Shown in pieces: positions 35,949-45,222 of a stretch of DNA of 64,000 nucleotides (its first letter is position 1; each line of letters opens with the position of its first letter). The stretch is from contig NZ_JAKIHP010000001.1 in assembly GCF_021608265.1 (NCBI RefSeq), positions 992,001-1,056,000 on the forward strand, read 5' to 3'. Source of the DNA: Flavobacterium wongokense (GTDB lineage: Bacteria; Bacteroidota; Bacteroidia; Flavobacteriales; Flavobacteriaceae). The translations under genes and the position numbers were made by a program. The notes below the pieces were generated by a model, which did no database searches, had not been told where the DNA came from, and was given only the letters and a program-made list of their open reading frames with translations.

Positions 35949-36779
35949 ATGGAATTTTCATTTAAAGAAACATTATTATACGTTGAAAACCTAAGCGTAG
36001 CTTATGATGGCAACGTGATTATAAAAGACATCAGCCTTACCGAAAAAGATGTCGTAAGAAGCGGCGTTAATGCAACAGGGCAGGTCATTGCAATCGTTGG
36101 TCGTTCAGGCCGCGGGAAATCAACTTTTTTCAGGGCATTGACCGGATTGGTTCCGTTGCACACCGGAAAGATTTTAATCAAGGATTTTGAAAGCAATGAT
36201 CCGGCTGCAGCCAAAGAAGCCAAGGAAGGCGACATCGGTTTGGTAAATCAGAAATACACGCTTTTCAGGCATAAAACCGTACTTCAGACGTTGAAGTATG
36301 CTTTACGCAAAAGCACGCTTTCTGAAACGGATAAAGACAAAAAAATCAAGGAATACATCCACAAATGGGGATTGGAAAATTGCGCCGATAAATACCCAAA
36401 TGAACTTTCAGGAGGTCAACGCCAAAGAACGGCTATCATTGAGCAATTGTTTTCTTCGGATAAATTCATAGTCCTTGACGAGCCATTTTCAGGCCTTGAT
36501 GTCGGGAATATCGAAGAAGTAAAACAGTCCTTCGATTTGCTGTGTACGCTATCGGAATACAATACGGTGATTTTTTCTACTCACGATATCGAACTGGCTT
36601 TACGCCTGGCGCAATCGGTTTATGTAATTGGTTACCCAACGATAAATGGCGATAAGAAAGATTACGGAACCATAATAGCCAAATACGACTTAAGGGAAAT
36701 GGGCTTGGCGTGGAAAGATTATTGCGAAAAGCACGATAAACTATACGATGAAATTGTCCATCAGATGATGAATTCTTAA
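35949..36779 (+). CDS. ABC transporter ATP-binding protein (nitrate/sulfonate/taurine type)
   Basis: This 276-residue ATPase has Walker A GRSGRGKST near residue 50, a canonical signature LSGGQRQR near residue 155, Walker B FIVLDEPFSGLD near residue 175 and switch FSTHD near 210. The Gly-to-Arg change inside the P-loop (GRSGRGKS) is seen in some relatives and need not abolish ATP binding. It starts 3 bases after the permease stop and is followed 11 bases later by a CbxX-type AAA gene. Confidence 0.9.
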   Translation: MEFSFKETLLYVENLSVAYDGNVIIKDISLTEKDVVRSGVNATGQVIAIVGRSGRGKSTFFRALTGLVPLHTGKILIKDFESNDPAAAKEAKEGDIGLVNQKYTLFRHKTVLQTLKYALRKSTLSETDKDKKIKEYIHKWGLENCADKYPNELSGGQRQRTAIIEQLFSSDKFIVLDEPFSGLDVGNIEEVKQSFDLLCTLSEYNTVIFSTHDIELALRLAQSVYVIGYPTINGDKKDYGTIIAKYDLREMGLAWKDYCEKHDKLYDEIVHQMMNS

Positions 36780-36790
36780 ATCGCTGACAC

Positions 36791-38302
36791 TTGAAAAAAA
36801 ACAATCCGATATCATTTTTGGAAGATTCTTTTTTGATGATAAAAGAATATTTGGAAGGAGAAATCAATCCAAAGAAAGCTTTTTTTGATGTAAAATTCAT
36901 TGAGCAGTTGAAGCAGGAAACCGTTTCGCTTCTTTCGCTTTGCGAAATGTTGAATGCAGATGAAAAGACGTTAAAAGCATTGAATTCATTAGTAAATCAC
37001 AGTGCGTCTAAAGAAGTTCAATACAAAGCCGAGCATTTTTTCCTATCGGATTTAATTACAGTTTACAACCAACAATTACAAAGCGAAGACGAAAAATCCC
37101 GTTTTGTTTTGGCGTATTATTATGATGTGCTGCGCAATCATAAGTTTGCTGATGTTAAAGCCATTCAGACCTTGAATAATTTAGTGGCTAATTCCGACTT
37201 CAAGACAAATCTGGATAACATCAGAAAAAATAATGCTTTGTATTCAGTAGACAATAAAGCCAATCAGAGCTTTTTGATTACAGCTTTATCGCAGACTAAA
37301 AGCGACAAACTCCAGCAAACATTAAATGCCATAAACAGCTTTGCCAAACTTGCGTTTAATTTGAGTTTTGAAAAGGAAACACTCGACAAAATTGTAGCCG
37401 AATCCAAAAAAGTCGAAACAAACAGCGCCATTGATGAATTCCTCGAAGGCGATTCGTTGGAAAAAGTACTTGCAGAACTCAACCAATTGGTTGGTTTGGA
37501 AAAAGTAAAAACCGATGTCAAAGAACTTATCAATCTTCTCGAAATCCAAAAAAAGCGACAATCCGAAGGATTGAAAAACATAGAAATAACATTGCACACC
37601 GTATTTCTTGGCCCTCCGGGAACGGGAAAAACTTCGGTTGCCAGATTACTTGCGAGGATTTATAAGCATTTGGGATTCTTATCCAAAGGCCAGCTTTATG
37701 AAACCGATCGCGAAGGAATGATTGCCGGTTTCGTTGGGCAGACTGCTACAAAAGTTGATAAAGTCGTTCAGGAAAGCCTTGGCGGTGTCCTTTTTATCGA
37801 CGAGGCGTATGCGCTGAGCCAAAATATTATGGGCAACGATTACGGTTCGGAAGCAGTAAATACGTTGCTCAAAAGAATGGAAGACCACCGCGAAGACTTA
37901 TCTGTCGTGGTTGCAGGTTATACTGAACCAATGAAAATCTTTGTGGAATCCAATCCTGGATTGCGTTCGCGTTTTAACCGGTTTTTCTATTTTGACCATT
38001 TCACGGCTGAACAGTTGTATCAAATCTTTGAAGGATTTTGCAAAAATGCCGATTTTATCATTAATGAAGATGCTAAGGAAAAGCTTTCCGATACCTTCGA
38101 TTTATTGGTAGACAAAAAAGATGACAGTTTTGGAAATGCCCGTGTGGTTAGGAACCTGTTTGAAAAATGTGTCCAAAATCAAGCAAACCGAATCATCAAA
38201 TTACCAAAAATCTCAAAGAAAACCCTGAAGACCTTTACCGAAGAAGACATCCCGGAACCAAAGGATACTCAGGAACAGGTTTCGTTTTCGATAGATAAAT
38301 AA
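36791..38302 (+). CDS. CbxX/CfqX (SpoVK-like) AAA ATPase
   Basis: This 503-residue protein starts at TTG 36791. An N-terminal helical region of about 220 residues has no recognised domain. The AAA core that follows has Walker A GPPGTGKT at residues 274-281, a pore-like MIAGFVGQTA loop, Walker B VLFIDEAYAL, and arginine-finger-region RSRFNRFFYFDHF. This matches the CbxX/CfqX family, whose best-known members remodel Rubisco, while others sit in stress or secretion loci. It is the ATP-driven remodelling candidate of this operon; its likely client would be one of the coiled-coil or transporter components (inference). Confidence 0.87.
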   Translation: MKKNNPISFLEDSFLMIKEYLEGEINPKKAFFDVKFIEQLKQETVSLLSLCEMLNADEKTLKALNSLVNHSASKEVQYKAEHFFLSDLITVYNQQLQSEDEKSRFVLAYYYDVLRNHKFADVKAIQTLNNLVANSDFKTNLDNIRKNNALYSVDNKANQSFLITALSQTKSDKLQQTLNAINSFAKLAFNLSFEKETLDKIVAESKKVETNSAIDEFLEGDSLEKVLAELNQLVGLEKVKTDVKELINLLEIQKKRQSEGLKNIEITLHTVFLGPPGTGKTSVARLLARIYKHLGFLSKGQLYETDREGMIAGFVGQTATKVDKVVQESLGGVLFIDEAYALSQNIMGNDYGSEAVNTLLKRMEDHREDLSVVVAGYTEPMKIFVESNPGLRSRFNRFFYFDHFTAEQLYQIFEGFCKNADFIINEDAKEKLSDTFDLLVDKKDDSFGNARVVRNLFEKCVQNQANRIIKLPKISKKTLKTFTEEDIPEPKDTQEQVSFSIDK

Positions 38303-38314
38303 TAAAACACACCA

Positions 38315-38752
38315 ATGGAAATCCAGGAACTCACCTCATTGGAAGAAATGCTGCCTCATTTTGATTTGATGCAGCTGATGTACAAAAAGATGGATTTGGC
38401 AATGTATAAATCCTTTTTGGAAACCATGATTCCAAATAATTATTCCCAAATAGCTGTTTTTGAAAACGACCAATGCATTGGCCTTACCGGAATTTGGTTT
38501 GGAACCAAACTCTGGTGCGGAAAATTCATAGAAATCGATAATTTCATTGTCCATCCCGACCATCGCTCCAAAGGAATTGGCAACAAGATTTGCGACTTTG
38601 TTGAAGCCAAAGCAAAGGCTTTAGGTTGTACCAATATTGTCCTTGATGCCTACACCACAAACTTTCCGGCGCACCGTTTTTATTACAATCAGGGTTTTGG
38701 CCCAAAAGGTTTTCATTTCGTTAAAATTTTAGACGAAAACGGCTTAACATAA
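38315..38752 (+). CDS. GNAT-family N-acetyltransferase
   Basis: This 145-residue protein has the acetyl-CoA pocket IDNFIVHPDHRSKGIGNKICDFVEAKAK (Q/R-x-x-G-x-G type, here RSKGIG) near residue 75, and the C-terminal NFPAHRFYYNQGF motif typical of GNAT enzymes. It transfers an acetyl group to an amine of an unidentified small molecule or protein. It starts 12 bases after the AAA gene on the same strand and so may be co-transcribed, though GNAT genes are often unrelated passengers. Confidence 0.85.
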   Translation: MEIQELTSLEEMLPHFDLMQLMYKKMDLAMYKSFLETMIPNNYSQIAVFENDQCIGLTGIWFGTKLWCGKFIEIDNFIVHPDHRSKGIGNKICDFVEAKAKALGCTNIVLDAYTTNFPAHRFYYNQGFGPKGFHFVKILDENGLT

Positions 38753-38766
38753 ACCAAAGAATTGGT

Positions 38767-38774
38767 TACTTTTG
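38767..38774 (+). promoter_or_regulatory. Putative -7 promoter box before the second flippase operon
   Basis: TACTTTTG matches TAnnTTTG and lies 29 bases before the TTG start of the flippase gene. No TTG is seen at -33, so support is moderate. Confidence 0.4.
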
Positions 38775-38802
38775 CTACAATTCCAAAGCAATATTCAACA
38801 CC

Positions 38803-40281
38803 TTGAGTTTATATAAAAATCTCTTTAAACAAACACTTATCTACGGACTGGCAACGGTTTTCCCAAGGATAATCAGCTTTATCCTGAATCCGCTGTTTGT
38901 TATGTACCTGCCCGATAAAAGCAAAATGGGAGAGGTTTCGATTATTTTCTCTTATTTGGTTTTCTTCAACGTGGTATTGTCTTACGGAATGGAAACAGCT
39001 TTTTTCCGATTTTATAATGCCGAAGAAAACAAAAAGAACGTCATTTCAACTTCCACGATTTCTTTGTTTTGGTCTTCTATAGGCTTTCTGATTTTAGGGT
39101 TGTTATTCCGAAACACTTTGGCAGGTTGGTCCGGTATTAGCGTAGAATATATTACCTACACTATTTGGATTTTAACGCTTGATGCATTGGCGATTATTCC
39201 GTTTTCAAAGCTGCGTGCCGAGAAAAAGCCGATGCGGTATGCCGCTATCAAAATGGCGAATGTTTCGATAAACCTGTTTTTGAATGTTTTCTTTTTGGCA
39301 TTTCTGCCGAATCTGGTTGCGCACAATCCGGATGGATTTTTTAACACCATTTATTTCGAAAACTTCCAGATTGGATACATTTTCATTTCGAATTTGATTG
39401 CAAGCATGATAACACTGCTTGTACTGATTCCGAATTACACTGGTATTTCCTGGAAATTCGATAAGGTACTTTGGAAAAAAATGATGACTTATGGCCTGCC
39501 GATTCTGTTTGCCGGAATTGCCTTTGCTATCAACGAGCATTTTGATAAAATCCTTTTGGACTGGATGCATGTTCCTTTGTCCGACATTGGAGCCTATTCG
39601 GCCTGTTATAAAATAGGAATGTTCATGGTGTTGTTCCGTACGGCTTACACTTTGGGAATTGAACCGTTTTTTTTCAGCCATGCGGCAAATGAAAATGCGC
39701 AACAAACCTATGCGACAATCACTAAATATTTTGTGATTTTTGGCTCGTTTATCTGTTTGTTTATCATCGTTTTTATCGATTTACTGAAACAGCCATTGGT
39801 GCCACGAAAGGAATATTGGGATGCTATAAAAGTGGTTCCCTTGATTGTATTGGCTAATTTCTTCCTGGGGATTTACACCAACCTTTCGGTTTGGTACAAA
39901 CTTACTGACCGAACCAAAGTTGGAGCATACATTTCAATTGTCGGAGCATTGGTAACACTGATTTTAAATTACTTGTTGATTCCGTTAAAAGGCCCTTTTG
40001 GAGGTTATTATGGTTCGGCCATTGCAACGATTGCTGCCTATGGAAGCATGATGATTATCTCCTATAAATTGGGGCAGAAACACTATCCGATTCCGTATGA
40101 CTTCAATAGGATTTTCAGTTATCTGGGACTGACGATTGTCTTCTCGGCTGTATCGTTTTACATTCCAATCCTTAGAGAAAGTTATCTTGTAAAATTCGGT
40201 TTGTTAGCCTTATTTTTATACTTCATTTATTATAGTGAAAAGGAAACATTACTTCGAATCATAAAAAGAAAAGCAAAATAA
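38803..40281 (+). CDS. Oligosaccharide flippase family (Wzx-like, MATE/MOP superfamily)
   Basis: This 492-residue protein has about twelve to fourteen membrane helices, starting from TTG 38803 ([22 protein letters not shown]). The N-terminal helix with [18 protein letters not shown] fits polysaccharide flippases, which flip lipid-linked sugars from cytoplasm to periplasm. It leads an operon with dut (1-base gap) and further envelope genes. Unlike the fragment at the left edge, it is outside the glycosyltransferase cluster, so it may serve another glycan or act as a general lipid-linked-precursor flippase. Confidence 0.85.
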   Translation: MSLYKNLFKQTLIYGLATVFPRIISFILNPLFVMYLPDKSKMGEVSIIFSYLVFFNVVLSYGMETAFFRFYNAEENKKNVISTSTISLFWSSIGFLILGLLFRNTLAGWSGISVEYITYTIWILTLDALAIIPFSKLRAEKKPMRYAAIKMANVSINLFLNVFFLAFLPNLVAHNPDGFFNTIYFENFQIGYIFISNLIASMITLLVLIPNYTGISWKFDKVLWKKMMTYGLPILFAGIAFAINEHFDKILLDWMHVPLSDIGAYSACYKIGMFMVLFRTAYTLGIEPFFFSHAANENAQQTYATITKYFVIFGSFICLFIIVFIDLLKQPLVPRKEYWDAIKVVPLIVLANFFLGIYTNLSVWYKLTDRTKVGAYISIVGALVTLILNYLLIPLKGPFGGYYGSAIATIAAYGSMMIISYKLGQKHYPIPYDFNRIFSYLGLTIVFSAVSFYIPILRESYLVKFGLLALFLYFIYYSEKETLLRIIKRKAK

Positions 40282-40282
40282 A

Positions 40283-40717
40283 ATGACCATAAAAATCATC
40301 AATAAATCACAGCACGATTTACCTAATTACGAAACCATTGCCTCAGCAGGAATGGATTTAAGGGCAAATTTGTCGGAACCAATAGAACTAAAACCACTGG
40401 AAAGAGCCATTGTAAAAACCGGTCTTTTCATTGAGCTTCCAATAGGTTACGAAGCCCAGGTTCGTCCAAGAAGTGGCTTGGCAGCTAAAAAGGGAATAAC
40501 GGTTTTAAACTCTCCGGGAACAGTTGACGCCGATTATAGAGGAGAAATTGGAGTGATTTTAGTAAATTTATCCAATGAAAATTTTGTCGTGGAAAACGGC
40601 GAAAGGATTGCCCAATTAATCATTGCCAGGCACGAACGCGCCGAATGGATTTCAGTTGAGACACTTTCTGAAACATCCCGTGGCGAAGGCGGATTTGGAA
40701 GCACAGGAGTAAAATAA
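40283..40717 (+). CDS. dut: dUTP diphosphatase
   Basis: This 144-residue protein holds the five trimeric dUTPase motifs: [33 protein letters not shown] and the C-terminal [10 protein letters not shown]. It hydrolyses dUTP to dUMP and pyrophosphate, supplying dUMP for thymidylate and keeping uracil out of DNA. It lies between the flippase and the sugar nucleotidyltransferase on the same strand. All key residues appear intact. Confidence 0.96.
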   Translation: MTIKIINKSQHDLPNYETIASAGMDLRANLSEPIELKPLERAIVKTGLFIELPIGYEAQVRPRSGLAAKKGITVLNSPGTVDADYRGEIGVILVNLSNENFVVENGERIAQLIIARHERAEWISVETLSETSRGEGGFGSTGVK

Positions 40718-40731
40718 TTAATAGAAAGAAA

Positions 40732-41742
40732 ATGAAAATAATAGTTCCAATGGCAGGTCGTGGTTCACGTCTTCGCCCACATACATTAACCATCCCAAAA
40801 CCATTAATTCCAATCGCAGGGAAACCAATCGTTCATCGTTTGGTGGAAGATATTGCCGGAGTTTTAAATCAGGAAATTGAAGAAGTGGCGTTTATCATCC
40901 ACGAAAGTTTTGGTAAAAAAGTAGAAGAAGACCTGATTGCCATTGCCCATAAACTAGGAGCAAAAGGAACTATTTATTATCAAAACGAAGCATTGGGAAC
41001 CGGTCATGCCATTATGTGTGCCAAAGATTCCCTGAGCGGTCCAGCGGTTATTGCTTACGCCGATACGTTGATTCGAGCCGATTTCGATTTGGATAAAACA
41101 GCAGACAGCGTTATCTGGGTAAAACAGGTTGACAAACCCGAAGCTTTTGGGGTAATTAATCTGAATGCAGACAACGAAATTGTTGAATTGGTGGAAAAAC
41201 CAAAGGAGTTTGTTTCTGATTTGGCAGTAATCGGAATATACTATTTTAAGGATATTTCCGTTTTAAAGAATGAGCTGCAGGCTGTTTTGGATAATAACAT
41301 CATCCACGGTGGCGAATATCAAATCAATGACGGCATTAAACAAATGATGGCTAAAGGCATGAAATTTGTACCGGGCAAGGTCGATGAATGGATGGATTGT
41401 GGTAACAAAGACGTAACAGTTGAGACCAATTCAAGGATGTTAGGATTCCTTCATAATGATGGCGAACATTTGATTGATTACGGAGTAAAACAGGAAAACT
41501 CGACTATAATCCCACCATGTTATATTGGGGAAGATGTAGTTTTGATCAATGCTATTGTCGGCCCAAATGTATCACTTGGAAGAGGAACCCATATCATCGA
41601 TTCAACCATTAAAAACAGTTTGGTTCAAACGCATGCCCATATTAAAAATGCGAGTTTAGACAATGCGATGATTGGAAATCACGTAAATTACGATGGTAAT
41701 TTCACAAGCATCAGCATCGGGGATTACTCGGTTTTAGAATAA
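40732..41742 (+). CDS. Sugar-phosphate nucleotidyltransferase (left-handed beta-helix C-terminus)
   Basis: This 336-residue protein starts with IVPMAGRGSRLRPHTLTIPKPLIPIAGKPI, the nucleotide-binding G-x-G-x-R-x-x-P-x-x-x-x-x-P-K motif of RmlA/GlmU-like transferases. GLY-rich hexapeptide repeats (ICYIGEDVVLINAIVGPNVSLGRG) near residues 255-330 form the C-terminal beta-helix. It makes an activated sugar from an NTP and sugar-1-phosphate. Whether the product is a glucose, GlcNAc or mannose derivative is not decidable here. It could supply donors to the polysaccharide pathways in this window. Confidence 0.86.
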   Translation: MKIIVPMAGRGSRLRPHTLTIPKPLIPIAGKPIVHRLVEDIAGVLNQEIEEVAFIIHESFGKKVEEDLIAIAHKLGAKGTIYYQNEALGTGHAIMCAKDSLSGPAVIAYADTLIRADFDLDKTADSVIWVKQVDKPEAFGVINLNADNEIVELVEKPKEFVSDLAVIGIYYFKDISVLKNELQAVLDNNIIHGGEYQINDGIKQMMAKGMKFVPGKVDEWMDCGNKDVTVETNSRMLGFLHNDGEHLIDYGVKQENSTIIPPCYIGEDVVLINAIVGPNVSLGRGTHIIDSTIKNSLVQTHAHIKNASLDNAMIGNHVNYDGNFTSISIGDYSVLE

Positions 41743-41747
41743 AAAGA

Positions 41748-43103
41748 ATGAAAAAATTAGGAATTTATAGTCTGTTGTTTTTTGGAATGTTATGCATTCC
41801 AAACAATGTCGTGGCTCAAAAAGAGCCCGAGAATGATGTGGTTACGATAGACGATGGATTCCAGGATTTGTTCTACGAAGCGATACAACAACGAAGCATC
41901 GAAAACTACGACAAGGCTATTGTGGCTTTGGAAAAAGGCATCACTATTGAACCCGACAACCCTGTAATTTATTTTGAGTTGGGGAAAAATTACCTGGCCC
42001 AAAAAAAATATAAGGAAGCTTTCGAAAACTTTGAAAAGGTATCAAAAATGCAGCCCAACAATCGCTGGGCTTGGGTTGGAATGTATGACGTTTGTTATGA
42101 AACCCACGATTACAATGCGGCCATTCCGATAGTTGAAAAACTTGTGACTTTCAAGGAAGATTACAAAGAAGACCTGACCTCGCTGTATATGAATACGCAG
42201 CAGTTTGACAAAGCACTGACGCTGATTAATGAGCTCAATGAAAAATTTGGGAAATCGGATAAACGCGAATTGTACAAAGCTGACATTTTAAGGGATTCTA
42301 AATACCAGTCTTCAGAAAAGTTCAACTTGCTCGATCAGATTAAGAAGTTCCCAAAAGAGGAATCCAACTACATTGCGCTGATTTATATGTATTCCCAAAG
42401 CAATCAGGAAGAAAAAGCTTTGGAAATCGCACAGAAACTGGAAAAGGAAATCCCAACTTCCGATTGGGCACAGGTGAGTTTGTTTAAATTCCATTTGAAT
42501 AACAATGATGGAGATAATGCCGTGAAGGCAATGAACATTGTGTTTCCAAGCAAAAAAATCGATTCGAAAATCAAACACAGGATGCTGAATGAATTCCTGA
42601 TTTTTACCCGAAATAATCCAAAATATGAACCCGATTTAGACAAAGCGATTTCGTATTTTGATAATGATAAGGAAGTTAAGGTAGCCAAGGAAATAGGTAA
42701 GTTTTATTACTCAAAATCCAATTGGGCACAAGCCATCAAATATTTTGAGATGCATTTGAAAAATAACGAAGACGATGTGGAAACGCAGTTATTATTGATG
42801 CAGGCTTATACCGAAAACCAGCAGTTTGATGTTTTAGCCAAAAAAGCAGATAACCTGACGCAGCTTTTTCCAACACAGCCACAGTTTTACTATTATGCAG
42901 GTTTGGCGACCAATCAGCTTAAAAACTTTAAAAAAGCAGCCACTATTTTAGAATCAGGACTCGACTTTGTTGTGGATGATGAAGCTTTGGAAATCAATTT
43001 CAATATTCAATTAGGCGAAGCTTACAACGGTTTGGGAGACAACAATAAGAAAGAAAAATATTTTACAAAAGCCAACGAATTAATCAAAAAGCAAAAGAAA
43101 TAA
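41748..43103 (+). CDS. Secreted TPR-repeat protein
   Basis: This 451-residue protein has a signal peptide (about 1-24, ending VVAQKE) and at least eight TPR-like helix pairs (for example AIVALEKGITIEPDNPVIYFELGKNYLAQ). It is probably periplasmic and serves protein-protein contacts. It starts 5 bases after the nucleotidyltransferase stop and overlaps the DUF4292 gene by one base, so the two are translationally linked. In Flavobacteriaceae this TPR/DUF4292/EnvC trio appears conserved, suggesting a common envelope role. Confidence 0.83.
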   Translation: MKKLGIYSLLFFGMLCIPNNVVAQKEPENDVVTIDDGFQDLFYEAIQQRSIENYDKAIVALEKGITIEPDNPVIYFELGKNYLAQKKYKEAFENFEKVSKMQPNNRWAWVGMYDVCYETHDYNAAIPIVEKLVTFKEDYKEDLTSLYMNTQQFDKALTLINELNEKFGKSDKRELYKADILRDSKYQSSEKFNLLDQIKKFPKEESNYIALIYMYSQSNQEEKALEIAQKLEKEIPTSDWAQVSLFKFHLNNNDGDNAVKAMNIVFPSKKIDSKIKHRMLNEFLIFTRNNPKYEPDLDKAISYFDNDKEVKVAKEIGKFYYSKSNWAQAIKYFEMHLKNNEDDVETQLLLMQAYTENQQFDVLAKKADNLTQLFPTQPQFYYYAGLATNQLKNFKKAATILESGLDFVVDDEALEINFNIQLGEAYNGLGDNNKKEKYFTKANELIKKQKK

Positions 43104-43906
43104 TGAAAAAGGGATTGCACGTTCTAACGATTGTTTTTTTGGTTTGCGTAACACTGTCCTCGTGTAAACCGAAGCAATTTGTCAACACAAAGACGCCGAC
43201 AAATGCTGTAAACACAGACAGCGTGCTGACTTCTGAAAAAATCATCCAAAAACATTACGATAATAAAATTGGTTTTTCGACGTTATATATTAGAGCAAGC
43301 GCCAAGTACAAACATGAAGATGATTCGCAAAGCGTGACGGCCGAAATCAAAATCAAAAAAGATGAGAAGATCCTGGTAAGCATACGCGTTCTTGGAATAA
43401 CCATGGCAAAAGCGTTGATTACACCAAAACAGGTTCAGTATTACGAGAAAATAAACGGCTCTTATTTTGAAGGTGATTATCAGGCCTTGAGCCAATGGCT
43501 GGGAACCGATTTGGATTTCTATAAAATCCAGAACATGCTGATTGGGCAGCCCATTGATGATTTGACAAAAGGGAAATATTCGTTTACCGAAACCGATAAA
43601 TTCTATAAATTAAATACAACCGAAGGCAGTACCCAAAAAGCATTTTCGTTTGAAGCGGAACATTTTCTACTAAAAAAGCAGGAAATCAGCCAACCGGAAA
43701 AAGAACGTAATTTTGAAGCGAATTATCCCAATTTCCAAGAGTTTGCATCGGCAATACTACCGGCAAGCTTGACGATTAATGCGTTTCAAAAGAACGGAAA
43801 GACAACCATTATAATAGATTACAATTCAATCACTTTCAACGAAGACCTGAGTTTTCCCTACGATGTTCCCGAAGGATATGACCGAATTTTTATAAAACAG
43901 AACTAA
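43103..43906 (+). CDS. DUF4292 lipoprotein
   Basis: This 267-residue protein has a hydrophobic signal and lipobox (VTLSSC, Cys near residue 21). The mature part fits DUF4292, a family with a LolA/LolB-like fold: ATLYIRASAKYKHEDDSQSVTAEIKIKKDEKILVSIRV strands and a C-terminal beta-rich part. Some DUF4292 proteins are thought to carry lipids or lipoproteins at the outer membrane, but this is not shown for this one. It lies between the TPR and EnvC genes. Confidence 0.8.
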   Translation: MKKGLHVLTIVFLVCVTLSSCKPKQFVNTKTPTNAVNTDSVLTSEKIIQKHYDNKIGFSTLYIRASAKYKHEDDSQSVTAEIKIKKDEKILVSIRVLGITMAKALITPKQVQYYEKINGSYFEGDYQALSQWLGTDLDFYKIQNMLIGQPIDDLTKGKYSFTETDKFYKLNTTEGSTQKAFSFEAEHFLLKKQEISQPEKERNFEANYPNFQEFASAILPASLTINAFQKNGKTTIIIDYNSITFNEDLSFPYDVPEGYDRIFIKQN

Positions 43907-43911
43907 CCCAT

Positions 43912-45171
43912 ATGCCAAAATTTCTTTTAACCGTATTAGTATTCTTTTGCTTCACGCTAAAAATGTGGAGCCAGCCACCAACACAAGAACAATTGGAAGA
44001 GCGCAAAGCCCGGATTCAGATGGAAATCCAGGAAAAGGAGCAATTGCTGAAATCCGTAAAAAGCAAGGAAAAAACTGTCGTTGGCCAATTGCTAATTCAA
44101 AGGGAAAAAATTGGGCTAAAGGAAAAACTAATCAAAACCACCGAAAAGCAAACCAAACTACTCAACAACGACATTTACATCAATCAGGTTAAAATCAATC
44201 AGCTTAACAAAGACTTGGACCAACTCAGGAAAGATTACGCAGCGATGATATTAAAGTCGTATAAAAGCCGTTCTGAACAAAGCCGTGCGATGTTTTTACT
44301 GTCTTCTGAAAACTTCCTTCAGGCGTATAAACGTGCGCAGTACATGAAGCAATATGCGAGTTACCGAAAAATGCAGGGTCAGGAAATCGAAGGGAAAACC
44401 AAACAACTTATGGGCTATACCAATCAAATTGTGGTTCAGAAAAAAGAAAAGGAAAAGCTCATTGTAGAAAACGAAAAAGAAAAGGAACAGTTGGAGAAAG
44501 AGAAGGAAGAGCAGGAGAAATTAGCCAGCCAAATCCAGAAGGAGAAAGGCAAAATCGTTGCTGAAATCAAGAAGAAGCAGTCAGAAACCAAAAAGATCGA
44601 TGGTCAAATCAAGAAACTGGTTCGTGATGCGATTGCTGCTGCCAACAGAAGAACTGCAGCTGCCAACGCCAAATCCAATCCTAAAATAACAACAGCTGAG
44701 AAGGCCAGGATTACATCCTCGGATAAGATTATTTTGACACCGGAAGGGAAATTGGTTTCCGATAATTTTAAGGCAAATAAAGGAAGGTTGCCTTGGCCTG
44801 TGGAAAAAGGAGCCATTTCACTTGGATATGGTGACCAGCCACACCCGGTTTTCAAATCGTTGATTGTACACAACAGTGGAATTGAAATCTCGACAGAAAG
44901 CGGAGCGATTGCCAGAGCCGTATTTTCTGGTGAAGTAGCCCAGGTTCAGCAAATAACGCCGCTTAAAAAAGCCGTTTTGATTAAGCACGGAGACTTTTTC
45001 ACTATATACCAAAACCTGAGTTCCGTAAATGTACAGGTTGGCGATAAGGTTTCGGCAAAAGAAACCTTAGGCAAAATCAGGACTGATGCTGATGGTCAGA
45101 CCGTCCTCAAATTCCTGGTATCGCAAAACTCGGTTTATTTCAATCCGACGACTTGGTTGTCCGGAAGATAA
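43912..45171 (+). CDS. EnvC/LytM-type murein hydrolase activator
   Basis: This 419-residue protein has a signal peptide (about 1-20) and long coiled coils (about 24-125 and 165-255, Lys/Glu rich). A C-terminal LytM (M23) domain follows from about residue 315. The zinc-site residues of active M23 peptidases are not preserved: the first motif reads HNSGIEIS rather than HxGxD, and the closing HxH is replaced by LKFLV. This matches EnvC, which activates amidases at the division septum without cutting itself. It is the last gene of the operon, followed by a strong terminator. Confidence 0.87.
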   Translation: MPKFLLTVLVFFCFTLKMWSQPPTQEQLEERKARIQMEIQEKEQLLKSVKSKEKTVVGQLLIQREKIGLKEKLIKTTEKQTKLLNNDIYINQVKINQLNKDLDQLRKDYAAMILKSYKSRSEQSRAMFLLSSENFLQAYKRAQYMKQYASYRKMQGQEIEGKTKQLMGYTNQIVVQKKEKEKLIVENEKEKEQLEKEKEEQEKLASQIQKEKGKIVAEIKKKQSETKKIDGQIKKLVRDAIAAANRRTAAANAKSNPKITTAEKARITSSDKIILTPEGKLVSDNFKANKGRLPWPVEKGAISLGYGDQPHPVFKSLIVHNSGIEISTESGAIARAVFSGEVAQVQQITPLKKAVLIKHGDFFTIYQNLSSVNVQVGDKVSAKETLGKIRTDADGQTVLKFLVSQNSVYFNPTTWLSGR

Positions 45172-45173
45172 AA

Positions 45174-45208
45174 TAAAAAAAGCCCCGATTCAGTCGGGGC
45201 TTTTTTTA
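45174..45208. terminator. Bidirectional terminator between envC-like and DUF3857 genes
   Basis: A perfect stem AGCCCCGA (45181-45188)/TCGGGGCT (45194-45201) with loop TTCAG is followed by T7 on the plus strand and preceded by an A-run that gives T's on the minus strand. It ends the convergent genes on both sides. Confidence 0.92.
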
Positions 45209-45222
45209 TGCTGTGGATTGGT

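Noticed and set aside
39205..39705. 166-residue minus-strand open frame inside the second flippase gene
   Set aside because: It lies wholly within a recognisable flippase on the other strand and has no domain or promoter.
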